64,000 nt of DNA from Pseudomonas sp. (GCF_030147005.1 NZ_JASLAW010000046.1:1-64000); one strand, 5' to 3'. Counted from the first letter of the stretch, positions 1 to 9,481 are shown. Notes: generated by a model not told the origin, from the sequence alone. Translations and numbers: made by a program.

Positions 1-66
1 GTCGGTCACGCCGCTTTCGCGAGCACGCTCGCTCCCACAGTTGACCGAGTTGTTTTCAAGACCATG

Positions 67-104
67 AAAAAGCCCGCCATCGATCACTCGGTGGCGGGCT
101 TTTT
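67..104. terminator. Bidirectional intrinsic terminator downstream of cysNC
   Basis: A GC-rich hairpin (AGCCCGCCA / TGGCGGGCT arms) is bordered by A's on the left and a run of T's on the right, so it can terminate in both directions. It lies just after the cysNC stop codon on the minus strand and could also serve a plus-strand gene outside the window. Confidence 0.85.
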
Positions 105-117
105 TGTGGCGACGCGT

Positions 118-2016
118 TTAGATCGCGCCGCGCTTACGCAACAACTCCAGCACCTGCTTGACACTGTCTTCCAGTGACAGGACCTGGGTATCGATCACCA
201 GGTCAGCATTCAACGGCACGTCGTACGGGAACGACTCACCCGGAATGTTATCCCCACCGGCGGCGTACAGCCCTTGCGGATCACGCTCGGCGCACACCAG
301 CGGCGACGCCTGCACGTACACCGTCAGCAGGCGGTCGCTACCGATCAGCGCCTTGGCCTGTTCGCGGCCTTCGGCATCCGGGGCGACGAACGCGGCCAGG
401 GTCAGCAGGCCGGCTTCGTTGAACTGGCGCGCCACGTGAGCGGCACGCCGCCAGTTCTCGGTACGCCCGGCGCGGTCCTGCGGCAGCCCCTTGTTCAGGT
501 CGTGACGCAGGTTCTGGCCGTCCAGTACGAACACCGCACGGCCCATGTCGAACAGCTTGCGCTCGACCGCATAAGCCAAGGTGCTCTTGCCGGCGCCGGA
601 CAGGCCGCTGAACAACACGGTCGCCGGCTGCTGGCCGAAGCGCAGGGCACGTTCTTCGGTGGCCACATGGGCCAACTTGCCGTGCTGCGCCGCGCTGCCA
701 TGGGTCACGGGCGGGGCGATGATCATGCCCGCCGCGACGGTGCCGTTGGTCAACCGGTCGATAACGATAAACGCGCCGGTGGTGCGGTTGCTGTCGTAAC
801 CGTCCAACGCAATGGCGGCGTCAAGGCTGACCTTGACCCGGCCAATCTCGTTCAACTGCAGCGAACTCGCCGGGCCTTCGGCCAGGGTGTTCACGTCCAC
901 ACGGTGCACGATGCTGGTGATGGAACCTGGCACGTAGCTGGTGGCGCGCTTGATGTCGTATTTCTTGCCCGGCAGCATCGGCTCCTCGGCCATCCACACC
1001 AGCATGGCGTCGAAGGCGTCCGTCACTTGCGGCACGTTGTCGGCATGCACCAGCAGGTCGCCACGGGAGATGTCGATTTCGTCTTCCATGGTCAGTGTCA
1101 CTGCCTGACCAGGGCCCGCATGCTCCAGCTCGCCCTCGAACGTGACGATGGATTTGACGCGGCTGCTCTTGCCCGACGGCAGCACCACCACTTCATCGCC
1201 CTTGTGCACGATGCCGCTGGCCAGGGTGCCGGCGAAACCACGGAAGTTCAGGTTCGGACGGTTGACGTACTGCACCGGGAAACGCAGGTCGGTGTAGTTG
1301 CGGTCGTTGGCGATCTCGACGGTCTCGAGAATCTCCATCAGCGACTGCCCGGTGTACCACGGCGAGCGCTCGCTCTTGTTCACCACGTTGTCGCCCTTGA
1401 GCGCCGACATGGGCACGAAGGCCAGGGTGCTCGGCTTGAACGCGATACCGTCGGCGAACTTCAGGTAATCAGCCTTGATCGACTCGAACACGCTCTGGTC
1501 AAAGCCATTGATGTCCATCTTGTTGACGGCCACCACGATGTGTTTGATGCCCAGCAACGAGGCGATAAAGCTGTGGCGACGAGTCTGGGTCTGCACGCCG
1601 TAGCGGGCGTCGATCAGGATGATCGCCAGGTCACAGGTGGACGCACCGGTGGCCATGTTGCGGGTGTACTGCTCATGGCCAGGGGTATCGGCAATGATGA
1701 ATTTGCGCTTGGCGGTGGAAAAGTAGCGGTAGGCAACATCGATGGTGATGCCCTGCTCACGCTCGGCCTGCAGGCCGTCGACGAGCAGCGCCAGGTCGAT
1801 GTCATCGCCGGTGGTGCCGGATTTTTTCGAATCGCGGGTGATGGCTTCCAGGTGATCTTCGTAGATCATCTTGGAGTCGTGCAGCAGGCGCCCGATCAGG
1901 GTGCTCTTGCCGTCGTCGACGTTGCCGCAGGTCAGGAAGCGCAACATTTCCTTGCGCTCGTGCTGGCCCAGGTAGGCGAGGATGTCCTCGCTGATCAAAT
2001 CAGATTGATGCGACAT
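118..2016 (-). CDS. cysNC: Bifunctional sulfate adenylyltransferase subunit 1 / adenylylsulfate kinase
   Basis: A fusion of CysN, the GTPase subunit of ATP sulfurylase, and CysC, APS kinase, that converts sulfate to APS and then PAPS in the cytoplasm. The 632-residue protein has an EF-Tu-like G domain (P-loop GNVDDGKST at 31-39, DTPGHEQY, NKMD), then beta-barrel domains, then a C-terminal kinase with its own P-loop (FSGLSGAGKST, near residue 470). Separate cysN is about 470 residues and cysC about 200, so the length fits a full fusion, as is usual in Pseudomonas. It follows cysD by 9 bp and forms an operon with it. The start is the ATG giving MSHQSDLI. Confidence 0.97.
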   Translation of the reverse strand: MSHQSDLISEDILAYLGQHERKEMLRFLTCGNVDDGKSTLIGRLLHDSKMIYEDHLEAITRDSKKSGTTGDDIDLALLVDGLQAEREQGITIDVAYRYFSTAKRKFIIADTPGHEQYTRNMATGASTCDLAIILIDARYGVQTQTRRHSFIASLLGIKHIVVAVNKMDINGFDQSVFESIKADYLKFADGIAFKPSTLAFVPMSALKGDNVVNKSERSPWYTGQSLMEILETVEIANDRNYTDLRFPVQYVNRPNLNFRGFAGTLASGIVHKGDEVVVLPSGKSSRVKSIVTFEGELEHAGPGQAVTLTMEDEIDISRGDLLVHADNVPQVTDAFDAMLVWMAEEPMLPGKKYDIKRATSYVPGSITSIVHRVDVNTLAEGPASSLQLNEIGRVKVSLDAAIALDGYDSNRTTGAFIVIDRLTNGTVAAGMIIAPPVTHGSAAQHGKLAHVATEERALRFGQQPATVLFSGLSGAGKSTLAYAVERKLFDMGRAVFVLDGQNLRHDLNKGLPQDRAGRTENWRRAAHVARQFNEAGLLTLAAFVAPDAEGREQAKALIGSDRLLTVYVQASPLVCAERDPQGLYAAGGDNIPGESFPYDVPLNADLVIDTQVLSLEDSVKQVLELLRKRGAI

Positions 2017-2025
2017 GACAGCCCC

Positions 2026-2943
2026 TTAGAAATAGCCTTGACGTTTTTTATCTTCCATTGAGCCGGCACCATCGTGGTCGATGACACGGCCCTGGCGCTC
2101 GGAAGTTCGCGTCAGGAGCATTTCCTGAATGATGTCCGTCAGCGTCTCGGCTTCGGACTCCACCGCGCCCGTCAACGGGTAGCAGCCAAGGGTACGGAAA
2201 CGTACTTTCTTTTTGACAATGCGGGCTTTGTCTTCGTCGGACAAGTGTTCGAGGATGCGCTCGTCGTCGATCATGATCAGCGTGCCGTTCTTCTCGATCA
2301 CGTCGCGCTCGGCGGCGAAGTACAGCGGCACGATCGGGATGCCTTCCAGGTAGATGTACTGCCAGATGTCCAGCTCGGTCCAGTTGGACAACGGGAATAC
2401 ACGGATGGATTCACCCTTGTTGACGTTGCCGTTGTAGACGTTCCACAACTCCGGGCGTTGGTTCTTCGGGTCCCAGCGGTGCTTGCTGTCGCGGAATGAG
2501 TACACGCGCTCTTTGGCGCGGGATTTCTCTTCATCGCGACGGGCGCCGCCGAAGGCCGCGTCGAAACCATGCTTGTCCAGGGCCTGCTTGAGGCCCTCGG
2601 TCTTCATGATGTCGGTGTGTTTGGCGCTGCCGTGGGTGAATGGGTTGATGCCCTGCGCAACACCGTCCGGGTTGATGTGGGTGATCAAGTCCAGGCCCAG
2701 TTCCTCGACCATTTTGTCACGGAAGGTGTACATCTCCTGGAATTTCCAGCGGGTGTCGACGTGCATCACCGGAAACGGCAACTTGCCCGGGAAGAAGGCC
2801 TTGCGTGCCAGGTGCAGCATCACGGCGGAGTCCTTACCGATCGAGTAGAGCATCACCGGGTTGTCGAACTCGGCGGCGACCTCGCGGATGATGTGGATGC
2901 TTTCCGCCTCCAGCTGTTTCAGATGCGTCAGTTTGTCGACCAT
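2026..2943 (-). CDS. cysD: Sulfate adenylyltransferase subunit 2
   Basis: The catalytic, PAPS-reductase-like subunit of ATP sulfurylase; with CysN it makes adenylyl sulfate from ATP and sulfate. The 305-residue product is the normal family length and shows the N-type ATP pyrophosphatase loop SIGKDSAVMLHLA near residue 35 and a C-terminal RQGRVIDHDGAGSMEDKK tail typical of CysD. First gene of the cysD-cysNC operon. Expression is expected to respond to sulfur supply (CysB in related species); a nested palindrome upstream is described separately. Confidence 0.97.
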   Translation of the reverse strand: MVDKLTHLKQLEAESIHIIREVAAEFDNPVMLYSIGKDSAVMLHLARKAFFPGKLPFPVMHVDTRWKFQEMYTFRDKMVEELGLDLITHINPDGVAQGINPFTHGSAKHTDIMKTEGLKQALDKHGFDAAFGGARRDEEKSRAKERVYSFRDSKHRWDPKNQRPELWNVYNGNVNKGESIRVFPLSNWTELDIWQYIYLEGIPIVPLYFAAERDVIEKNGTLIMIDDERILEHLSDEDKARIVKKKVRFRTLGCYPLTGAVESEAETLTDIIQEMLLTRTSERQGRVIDHDGAGSMEDKKRQGYF

Positions 2944-3030
2944 GGCTACTCACGGAAAAACGATCGTGTGGACGGCCTGCGGGCCGTGTTCGAGCGGGGC
3001 ATGCTAGCACAGCACCTGCTTCTATTCAGG

Positions 3031-3079
3031 GCGCCAACTAGATCGAAACGGTATATGAATATACCGCTGAGTTTGGCGC
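3031..3079. promoter_or_regulatory. Nested palindrome in the cysD upstream region
   Basis: An 18-bp perfect palindrome CGGTATAT-GA-ATATACCG (3049-3066) sits inside a wider inverted repeat GCGCCAAC (3031-3038) / GTTTGGCGC (3071-3079, one-base bulge). It lies about 105-135 bp upstream of the cysD start and before the nif3-like stop codon. It could be an operator or a hairpin in the transcript of the upstream gene. No T-run follows, so a terminator is unlikely. Confidence 0.4.
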
Positions 3080-3114
3080 GGAACTGGGCCTCCACATTGG
3101 CGCGATGGCAGATT

Positions 3115-3873
3115 TCAGATGGGGTTCGGGCAATCGATGAACAGGTGTTCAAGCGCAAAGCGCCGCGCCAGGTAATCCCCCAGCGCCTGCACACCATAGC
3201 GCTCGGTGGCGTGATGGCCGGCGGCGATGAAGCTGATGTCGTTTTCCCGCGCGCTGTGAAAGGTCTGCTCGGACGCTTCGCCGCTCAGGTACAGGTCGAC
3301 ACCGGCGGCCACCGCCTGGTCGATATAGCCCTGGCCACCCCCGGTGCACCAGCCGACGCGGCGGATCATCTCGCTGCCTTCGATCAACAGGGGTTCACGG
3401 CCCATCACGTCCTGCACGCGACGGGCAAAATCACGCGGTGACAGCGGTTCGGCGAGCGAGCCGACCAGGCCGACGACCTTGGGGTTGCCTGGGTCCAGCG
3501 GGCCTTCGACGGTGATGTCCAGGTGCTTGGCCAACTGCACGTTGTTGCCGACATCGGGGTGCAGATCCAGGGGCAAGTGGTAGGCCAGCAGACTGATGTC
3601 GTGCTTGAGCAACGTCTTGAGGCGGCGCTGCTTCATGCCGGTGACGCAGGGGTTTTCACCCTTCCAGAAATACCCGTGGTGCACCAGGATCAGGTCGGCC
3701 TGGGCTTCGACGGCGGCGTCCAGCAGGGCCTGGCTGGCGGTGACGCCGCTGACGATGCGCATCACTTGGGGCCGGCCTTCGACTTGCAGGCCGTTGGGGC
3801 AATAATCGGCGATTTTTACGCTGCCGAGGTAGCGGTCCGCTTCCTCGACGAGGGTGGTAAGGGGGACGGCCAT
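3115..3873 (-). CDS. Nif3-like dinuclear metal center hexameric protein (YbgI family)
   Basis: Member of the NIF3/YbgI family, often annotated as GTP cyclohydrolase 1 type 2; the true cellular role is not settled. The 252-residue product has the two His-rich metal-site motifs seen in the family, HHGYFW near residue 65 and HHATERYG near residue 218, which coordinate a dinuclear metal centre in the YbgI fold. Length is normal. It lies upstream of cysD on the same strand with a 171-bp gap and divergent from algW. Confidence 0.9.
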   Translation of the reverse strand: MAVPLTTLVEEADRYLGSVKIADYCPNGLQVEGRPQVMRIVSGVTASQALLDAAVEAQADLILVHHGYFWKGENPCVTGMKQRRLKTLLKHDISLLAYHLPLDLHPDVGNNVQLAKHLDITVEGPLDPGNPKVVGLVGSLAEPLSPRDFARRVQDVMGREPLLIEGSEMIRRVGWCTGGGQGYIDQAVAAGVDLYLSGEASEQTFHSARENDISFIAAGHHATERYGVQALGDYLARRFALEHLFIDCPNPI

Positions 3874-3915
3874 AAAAGACTCCTAAATATCCCGTTCGCA
3901 GGCCTCGCAGCCTCG

Positions 3916-3921
3916 TATAAT
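3916..3921 (+). promoter_or_regulatory. Putative -10 box for algW
   Basis: A perfect TATAAT lies 54 bp upstream of the algW ATG in the divergent gap with the nif3-like gene. No convincing -35 hexamer at the ideal distance was found, so only the -10 element is called. Confidence 0.45.
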
Positions 3922-3974
3922 GCGCGACATTATGGGCGCTCTCGCGCCCCCTGCAACCTGTCAGGACTTACTTG

Positions 3975-5135
3975 ATGCTCAAGGCACTGCGTTTTTTTGG
4001 ATGGCCATTGTTGGCTGGCGTGCTGATCGCGACGCTCATCATTCAGCGTTATCCACAGTGGGTTGGCTTGCCCAGCCTTGATGTGAACCTGCAGCAGGCG
4101 CCTCAAACCAGCACCGTGGTGCAAGGCCCGGTGACCTATGCGGACGCCGTGATCATTGCCGCCCCCGCCGTGGTCAACCTGTACACCACCAAGGTCATCA
4201 ACAAGCCGGCGCACCCCTTGTTCGAAGACCCGCAGTTTCGCCGCTATTTCGGCGACAACGGGCCCAAGCAACGCCGCATGGAATCCAGCCTCGGTTCCGG
4301 GGTGATCATGAGCCCCGAAGGCTACATCCTCACCAACAATCACGTGACCACCGGCGCCGACCAGATTGTGGTGGCCCTGCGTGACGGTCGCGAAACCCTG
4401 GCCCGCGTGGTGGGCAGCGATCCGGAAACCGATCTTGCGGTACTCAAAATCGACCTGAATAACTTGCCCTCGATCACCCTGGGGCGCTCCGATGGCCTGC
4501 GCGTCGGCGACGTGGCGCTGGCCATCGGCAACCCGTTCGGCGTTGGCCAGACGGTGACCATGGGCATCATCAGCGCCACCGGGCGTAACCAGTTGGGCCT
4601 TAATAGCTATGAAGACTTCATCCAGACCGATGCGGCGATCAACCCCGGCAACTCCGGCGGTGCGCTGGTGGATGCCAATGGCAACCTGACAGGGATCAAC
4701 ACGGCGATTTTCTCCAAGTCCGGCGGCTCCCAGGGCATCGGTTTTGCGATCCCGGTAAAGCTGGCGATGGAGGTGATGAAGTCGATCATTGAACACGGCC
4801 AGGTGATTCGCGGCTGGCTGGGCATTGAAGTGCAACCCTTGACCAAAGAGCTGGCAGAGTCATTTGGCCTGACCGGGCGCCCTGGCATCGTGGTCGCCGG
4901 GATCTTCCGCGACGGCCCGGCGCAGAAAGCCGGCTTGCAACTGGGCGACGTGATTCTCAGCATCGACGGCGCACCGGCGGGTGATGGCCGCAAGTCGATG
5001 AACCAAGTGGCACGGATCAAGCCGACCGACAAAGTAGCGATCCAGGTGATGCGCAACGGCAAGGAGATCAAGCTGTCGGCGGAAATCGGCCTGCGCCCAC
5101 CGCCAGCCACGGCCCCCATAAAAGAAGAGCAATAA
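3975..5135 (+). CDS. algW: Periplasmic site-1 serine protease AlgW (DegS-like)
   Basis: Inner-membrane anchored HtrA-type protease that starts the regulated proteolysis of the anti-sigma factor MucA and so releases AlgU in pseudomonads. The 386-residue protein has an N-terminal membrane anchor (about 8-24), a trypsin-like domain with the triad His123, Asp153 and Ser227 (in NPGNSGGA), and one C-terminal PDZ domain (about 270-370). One PDZ domain and the anchor separate it from DegP/MucD. The ATG at 3975 is chosen over the TTG one codon earlier; AGGA lies at 3963-3966. Monocistronic by context. Confidence 0.95.
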   Translation: MLKALRFFGWPLLAGVLIATLIIQRYPQWVGLPSLDVNLQQAPQTSTVVQGPVTYADAVIIAAPAVVNLYTTKVINKPAHPLFEDPQFRRYFGDNGPKQRRMESSLGSGVIMSPEGYILTNNHVTTGADQIVVALRDGRETLARVVGSDPETDLAVLKIDLNNLPSITLGRSDGLRVGDVALAIGNPFGVGQTVTMGIISATGRNQLGLNSYEDFIQTDAAINPGNSGGALVDANGNLTGINTAIFSKSGGSQGIGFAIPVKLAMEVMKSIIEHGQVIRGWLGIEVQPLTKELAESFGLTGRPGIVVAGIFRDGPAQKAGLQLGDVILSIDGAPAGDGRKSMNQVARIKPTDKVAIQVMRNGKEIKLSAEIGLRPPPATAPIKEEQ

Positions 5136-5149
5136 GCAACGTCGAGCAC

Positions 5150-5167
5150 GTGCCCGTTCGCGGGCAC
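5150..5167. terminator. Hairpin after algW
   Basis: A stem GTGCCCG / CGGGCAC with a four-base loop TTCG lies 14 bp after the algW stop. There is no T-run, so termination would be weak or factor-assisted. Confidence 0.4.
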
Positions 5168-5246
5168 TTGTAAGGCGGCATTACATAGCAATCTTTCTTA
5201 TTGGTCATGTTATATTGTTTCAATACCGACATTGGAACGCTCTATC

Positions 5247-7343
5247 ATGCCGTCTCGAAAGTTTGTGCCCCTGGCCGGCCTGGCCCTGGGTTTGCTGCTC
5301 GACCCTGCCTACGCCGAAGAAAACACCCTGGAACTGGACACCATCAGCGTCACCACCGACGCCTATGAATCGGCGACCGGCCCGGTGCAGGGCTACCGCG
5401 CTACCCGCTCCGCCAGTGCCACCAAGACCGACACCGCGCTGCGCGACATCCCGCAATCGATCAGCGTGATTCCCGCCACGGTGCTCAAGGACCTGGGCAG
5501 CACCAGCGTGGAACGCGCCCTGGAATTTGCCGGCGGCGTCTCCAAGCAAAACAACTTCGGCGGCCTGACGCTCTACGAATACAGCGTGCGTGGCTTCACG
5601 ACCTCCGAGTTCTACCAGGACGGCTTCAGCGCCAACCGGGGCTACCCGAGCACGCCGGACGCGGCGAACATCGAACGCATCGAAGTGCTCAAGGGCCCCG
5701 CTGCGAGCCTGTATGGGCGTGGCGACCCTGGTGGCACGGTGAATATCGTCAGCAAGAAGCCCCAGCCGGAGGCCTTCACCACATTGCAAACCAGCGCAGG
5801 CAGCTGGGACCGCTACCGCACGGCGCTGGATGTGAACACCCCGCTGGACAGTGAAGGCCGCGTGTTGTCGCGCGTGAATCTGGCGGTTGAAGACAACCAC
5901 AGTTTCCGTGATCACGTGGACGCCAAGCGGGTGTTCGTCGCGCCTTCCTTCAGTTGGCAATTGGACCCCGACACCAGCCTGCTGGTGGAAAGCGAATTCG
6001 TGCGCCACAGCTCCACCTTCGACCGAGGCATTGTTGCCAACACCGGCATGTCCCATTCCACCTTTCTCGGCGAGCCCGACGACGGCGATGTCCGCAACCA
6101 CAACAACCGCATCCAGGCCGCGCTGGAACACCACCTCAACGACGCCTGGAAACTGCGCCTGGCCAGCCACTACAAACAAGGCAGCCTGTGGGGCGACGCT
6201 ACGGAAAGCCGCGCGCTGAACGCCGATGGCCACACCGTCAACCGTCGCTACCGCGAGCGCTCCACCGGGTGGCACGACAGCATCACCCAGCTGGAACTGC
6301 GCGGCCTGTTCGACATCGGCAGTTGGCAGCATGAATTGCTGGTCGGCACCGAATACGAGGATTACCGCAAGAAGGAACGTGTGACGACCGTCGGCGGCAG
6401 CGACTTCCCCATCGACATCTACAACCCGGTCTACGGCCAGCCAAAACCCAACGGCACGCGCTCCGGCACCGACTTCTTCGAGCAGACCAAAAGCCAGGCG
6501 CTGAACCTGCAAGACCAGATCGTCTTCACCGACCGCCTGCGCGGCATGGTGGGCGCGCGCTTCGAGCATTTCGAACAGCGCACCGACGACTTCGCCCGCA
6601 ACCACGCCACAAGCCGGCAAACCCACGACGCCCTTACCCAGCGCGCCGGCCTGCTCTATCAACTCACGCCGCAGGTTGGGGTATTCGCCAACGCCTCCAC
6701 CTCGTTCAAGCCCAACAGCGGCCTGGATGCCGGCGGCAAGACATTCAAGCCTGAAGAAGGCGTGGGGTATGAAGTGGGGGTCAAGAGCGAGCTGTTTGAC
6801 GACCGCCTCAGCGTCACCCTCGCCGCCTTCCATATCGAAAAGGAAAACGTGCTGACCCTGGACCCGGCGACCAACACCAACCGTGCCATGGGCAAGGCGC
6901 GCAGCCAGGGCTTCGATATGCAACTGACCGGGCAAGTCACCGACGCCATCCGCGTGATCGGCGCTTTCGCCTACATCGATGCCGAAGTGACCAAGGGCGA
7001 TAAAACCATTCCAACCGGCAGCCGCATTCTCGGCGTGGCCAAGCGCAGCGGCAGTCTGTTGGGAGTGTATGAATTCCAGGACGGCGCGTTGCGCGGCTCG
7101 GACCTGGGTGCGGCGTTTACGTATGTGGGTGATCGCTCCGGTGAGGCGGGCACAGGTTTCGAACTGCCCGCCTACCACACCGTCGATCTGCTGGCGCATT
7201 ACAAGGCGACGGAGAATGTCACCGTGGGCCTGAACCTCAACAACCTGTTTGATAAAAAATACTATGAGCGGTCCTACAGCAGCTACTGGGTCAACCCCGG
7301 CGAGCCGCGCAACCTCACGCTCAGCCTGACCTTGAACCTGTAA
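5247..7343 (+). CDS. TonB-dependent siderophore receptor
   Basis: Outer-membrane beta-barrel receptor for a ferric siderophore (TIGR01783-like). The 698-residue product starts with a Sec signal peptide (MPSRKF...AYA, about 1-24), a TonB box region (LELDTISV, about 29-36), a plug domain (RDIPQSISVIPATVL, IERIEVLKGPAASLYG, GGTVNIVSKKP) and a long barrel ending in a strand that finishes with Leu rather than the common Phe. The ATG at 5247 gives a proper signal peptide. The substrate cannot be told from sequence alone. No sigma/anti-sigma regulator pair is adjacent and no N-terminal signalling extension is present. No convincing Fur box was found upstream. Confidence 0.93.
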   Translation: MPSRKFVPLAGLALGLLLDPAYAEENTLELDTISVTTDAYESATGPVQGYRATRSASATKTDTALRDIPQSISVIPATVLKDLGSTSVERALEFAGGVSKQNNFGGLTLYEYSVRGFTTSEFYQDGFSANRGYPSTPDAANIERIEVLKGPAASLYGRGDPGGTVNIVSKKPQPEAFTTLQTSAGSWDRYRTALDVNTPLDSEGRVLSRVNLAVEDNHSFRDHVDAKRVFVAPSFSWQLDPDTSLLVESEFVRHSSTFDRGIVANTGMSHSTFLGEPDDGDVRNHNNRIQAALEHHLNDAWKLRLASHYKQGSLWGDATESRALNADGHTVNRRYRERSTGWHDSITQLELRGLFDIGSWQHELLVGTEYEDYRKKERVTTVGGSDFPIDIYNPVYGQPKPNGTRSGTDFFEQTKSQALNLQDQIVFTDRLRGMVGARFEHFEQRTDDFARNHATSRQTHDALTQRAGLLYQLTPQVGVFANASTSFKPNSGLDAGGKTFKPEEGVGYEVGVKSELFDDRLSVTLAAFHIEKENVLTLDPATNTNRAMGKARSQGFDMQLTGQVTDAIRVIGAFAYIDAEVTKGDKTIPTGSRILGVAKRSGSLLGVYEFQDGALRGSDLGAAFTYVGDRSGEAGTGFELPAYHTVDLLAHYKATENVTVGLNLNNLFDKKYYERSYSSYWVNPGEPRNLTLSLTLNL

Positions 7344-7353
7344 CACCGTCAAA

Positions 7354-7381
7354 AATGTGGGAGCACGCCCGCTCCCACATT
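7354..7381. repeat. REP-type hairpin between convergent genes
   Basis: A perfect 11-bp inverted repeat AATGTGGGAGC / GCTCCCACATT with a six-base loop lies between the convergent receptor and hemH genes. The GTGGGAGC core matches the repetitive extragenic palindromes common in the P. fluorescens group; it probably also terminates transcription. Confidence 0.7.
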
Positions 7382-7402
7382 AGTGGATTTGTGCAGGGTT
7401 GA

Positions 7403-8428
7403 TTACAGTGAAACCGGCGCTCTTTCACACAACGTATTGAGCGCCGCCGCCCACTGCGGGTCATCATTCAAGCACGGCACCAACACCAACTCCTCGCCCC
7501 CCGCCTCACGGAACTGCTCCAGCCCGCGATCACCGATTTCCTCCAGGGTTTCGATGCAATCGGCGACAAATGCCGGGCACATCACCAGCAGTTTTTTCAC
7601 GCCTTGTTGCGCCAGAGCTTCAAGACGCGCCTCGGTGTAGGGTTCGATCCACTTGGCGCGGCCCAGGCGGGATTGGAACGCCACCGACCACTTGCCATCG
7701 GGCAGCCCCAACCGCTCGGCCACATCCCGGGCGACGCTGAAACACTGCGCGCGATAACACGTGGCAAGCACCTCGGGAGACGCGTTCTTGCAGCAGTCGG
7801 CATCTTTGAAACAATGCTGGCCGGTGGGGTCGAGCTTGGTCAGGTGGCGTTCCGGCAAACCGTGGAAACTCAACAGCAGGTGATCGTAATCCTGTTCTAC
7901 ATAAGGCCGCACACTCGCCGCCAAGGCATCGAGGTACTCAGGCTGGTCGTAGAACGGCTGCAGGATCGAGAACTGCACCTTCAGTTTCTTGTCACGCACC
8001 ACCCGCCGGGCTTGCTCTATCACCGTGGTCACGGTGCTGTCAGCGAACTGCGGGTACAGCGGCGCCAGGGTCACTTTGTGAACGCCCTGGGCAGCCAATC
8101 GTGTCAGGACCGTTTCAAGCGAAGGCTCGCCGTAACGCATCGCAAGCTCCACCGGGCCTTGGGTCCACTGCGCGGTCATCTGCTGTTGCAGGCGACGGCT
8201 GAGGACCACCAGCGGCGAGCCCTCCTCCCACCAGATGGACGCATAGGCATGGGCCGACTGGTCGGGGCGCTTGATCAGGATCAGCGACACCAGCAAACGA
8301 CGCACCGGCCACGGCAGGTCGATGACATAAGGGTCCATCAAAAACTGATTGAGGTAGCTGCGCACATCGGCCACCGAAGTGGACTTTGGCGAGCCCAGGT
8401 TGACCAGTAACAACGCGTGATCCGTCAT
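7403..8428 (-). CDS. hemH: Ferrochelatase
   Basis: Inserts Fe2+ into protoporphyrin IX, the last step of haem synthesis. The 341-residue product has the family start LLVNLGSP near residue 6 and the conserved LLSFHGLPERHL motif (about 186-197) that holds the metal-binding/catalytic His, with the conserved Glu region (VAFQSRLG...KWIEPYTE) further on. It is 14 bp downstream of the TIGR01777 gene and probably co-transcribed with it. The pair is divergent from a predicted light-regulated gene. This may matter because protoporphyrin IX, the substrate of HemH, is a blue-light photosensitiser. Confidence 0.97.
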   Translation of the reverse strand: MTDHALLLVNLGSPKSTSVADVRSYLNQFLMDPYVIDLPWPVRRLLVSLILIKRPDQSAHAYASIWWEEGSPLVVLSRRLQQQMTAQWTQGPVELAMRYGEPSLETVLTRLAAQGVHKVTLAPLYPQFADSTVTTVIEQARRVVRDKKLKVQFSILQPFYDQPEYLDALAASVRPYVEQDYDHLLLSFHGLPERHLTKLDPTGQHCFKDADCCKNASPEVLATCYRAQCFSVARDVAERLGLPDGKWSVAFQSRLGRAKWIEPYTEARLEALAQQGVKKLLVMCPAFVADCIETLEEIGDRGLEQFREAGGEELVLVPCLNDDPQWAAALNTLCERAPVSL

Positions 8429-8442
8429 GCAACATCCTATCT

Positions 8443-9342
8443 CTAGAGGCGGCTGGACAAGTCGTCCAAGGCCGCGCGCAATTCAGTGAACTGGAAAGTG
8501 AAACCTGCGGCCAGCAGCCGCTCAGGCAGCGCCTTTTGCCCGCCCAGCAACAAGCCCGACAACTCGCCCAAGCCGACCTTCAGCGCAAAGGCCGGCATCG
8601 GCATGAACGCCGGGCGGTGCAGCACCTGGCCCAACGTCTTGGCAAATTCGCGATTACGCACCGGGTGTGGCGCGCAGGCATTATAAGGACCGTTGGCGTC
8701 AGCCTTGTGCAGAAGAAAATCAATCAGGGCGATTTGATCCTGAATATGCACCCACGGCATCCACTGACGACCGTTGCCGATCGGCCCGCCCAGTGCCAGT
8801 TTGAACGGCAGCAACAGGCGCGACAAAAAGCCGCCCTCGGCGGCCAGCACCAGGCCGGTGCGCACCAGCACCACGCGAATCCCCAAGGCCTCGGCACGCG
8901 CGGCAGTTTCTTCCCAGGCGATACACAACTGGCTGGGGAAATCGTCCTGCACCGGGCCGCTGGCCTCGGTCAATTCACGCTCGCCGCCGTCACCGTACCA
9001 GCCCACCGCAGACCCGGAAATCAGCACCGCCGGTTTCTGCTCCAGGCTTTCCAGCCAGGCCAGCAAGGTTTCGGTCAGGCTGATGCGACTGCTCCACAAC
9101 AGGGCCTTGCGCTTGTGGGTCCAGGGACGATCGGCAATCGGCGCGCCGGCCAGGTTGACCACCGCATCCACGGCGCCGTTCACTTCTTGCAGGCGCGCGA
9201 CACCCACCACGTGCTCGCCGCAGAGCCGCGCAACGGACGCAGGCGTGCGGCTCAACACGGTCAGGCGATGGCCCTGGGCAAGCCAGTGCCGGCACAGTTG
9301 ACGGCCGATCAAGCCGGTACCGCCGGTCAGCAAAATATGCAT
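8443..9342 (-). CDS. TIGR01777 family NAD(P)-binding epimerase-like protein
   Basis: Extended-SDR-like protein of the YfcH/TIGR01777 family, sometimes annotated as a cell-division inhibitor SulA homologue, without an established reaction. The 299-residue product starts with the Rossmann motif LLTGGTGLIGRQL (residues 4-16) and ends with the DUF1731 C-terminal region (PAFALKVGLGELSGLLLGGQ...). AGGAGAG is placed just upstream of the ATG. It leads a two-gene unit with hemH, and this pairing near phrB recurs in Pseudomonas by my recollection (inference, not checked). Confidence 0.88.
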   Translation of the reverse strand: MHILLTGGTGLIGRQLCRHWLAQGHRLTVLSRTPASVARLCGEHVVGVARLQEVNGAVDAVVNLAGAPIADRPWTHKRKALLWSSRISLTETLLAWLESLEQKPAVLISGSAVGWYGDGGERELTEASGPVQDDFPSQLCIAWEETAARAEALGIRVVLVRTGLVLAAEGGFLSRLLLPFKLALGGPIGNGRQWMPWVHIQDQIALIDFLLHKADANGPYNACAPHPVRNREFAKTLGQVLHRPAFMPMPAFALKVGLGELSGLLLGGQKALPERLLAAGFTFQFTELRAALDDLSSRL

Positions 9343-9481
9343 GGGACTCTCCTCATGTAACGTTCGCGGCCGCTCACTGGTCTATTTTATAAGCAGGGAT
9401 CAATTTGATAATCGAGCGTGACGGTCGTTTAAGCCTGATCTTAACCATAGGTCACGCCACACAATCAGGCACGCCAAAACT

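Noticed and set aside
274..2061. Long open frame antisense to cysNC and cysD
   Set aside because: It has no family motif and arises from GC-rich codon bias opposite a clear gene; similar antisense frames exist opposite the siderophore receptor (5220-7352) and acid phosphatase (59947-61635).
5168..5246. Fur box before the TonB-dependent receptor
   Set aside because: The gap is A/T-rich but no 19-bp match near GATAATGATAATCATTATC could be defended by eye.
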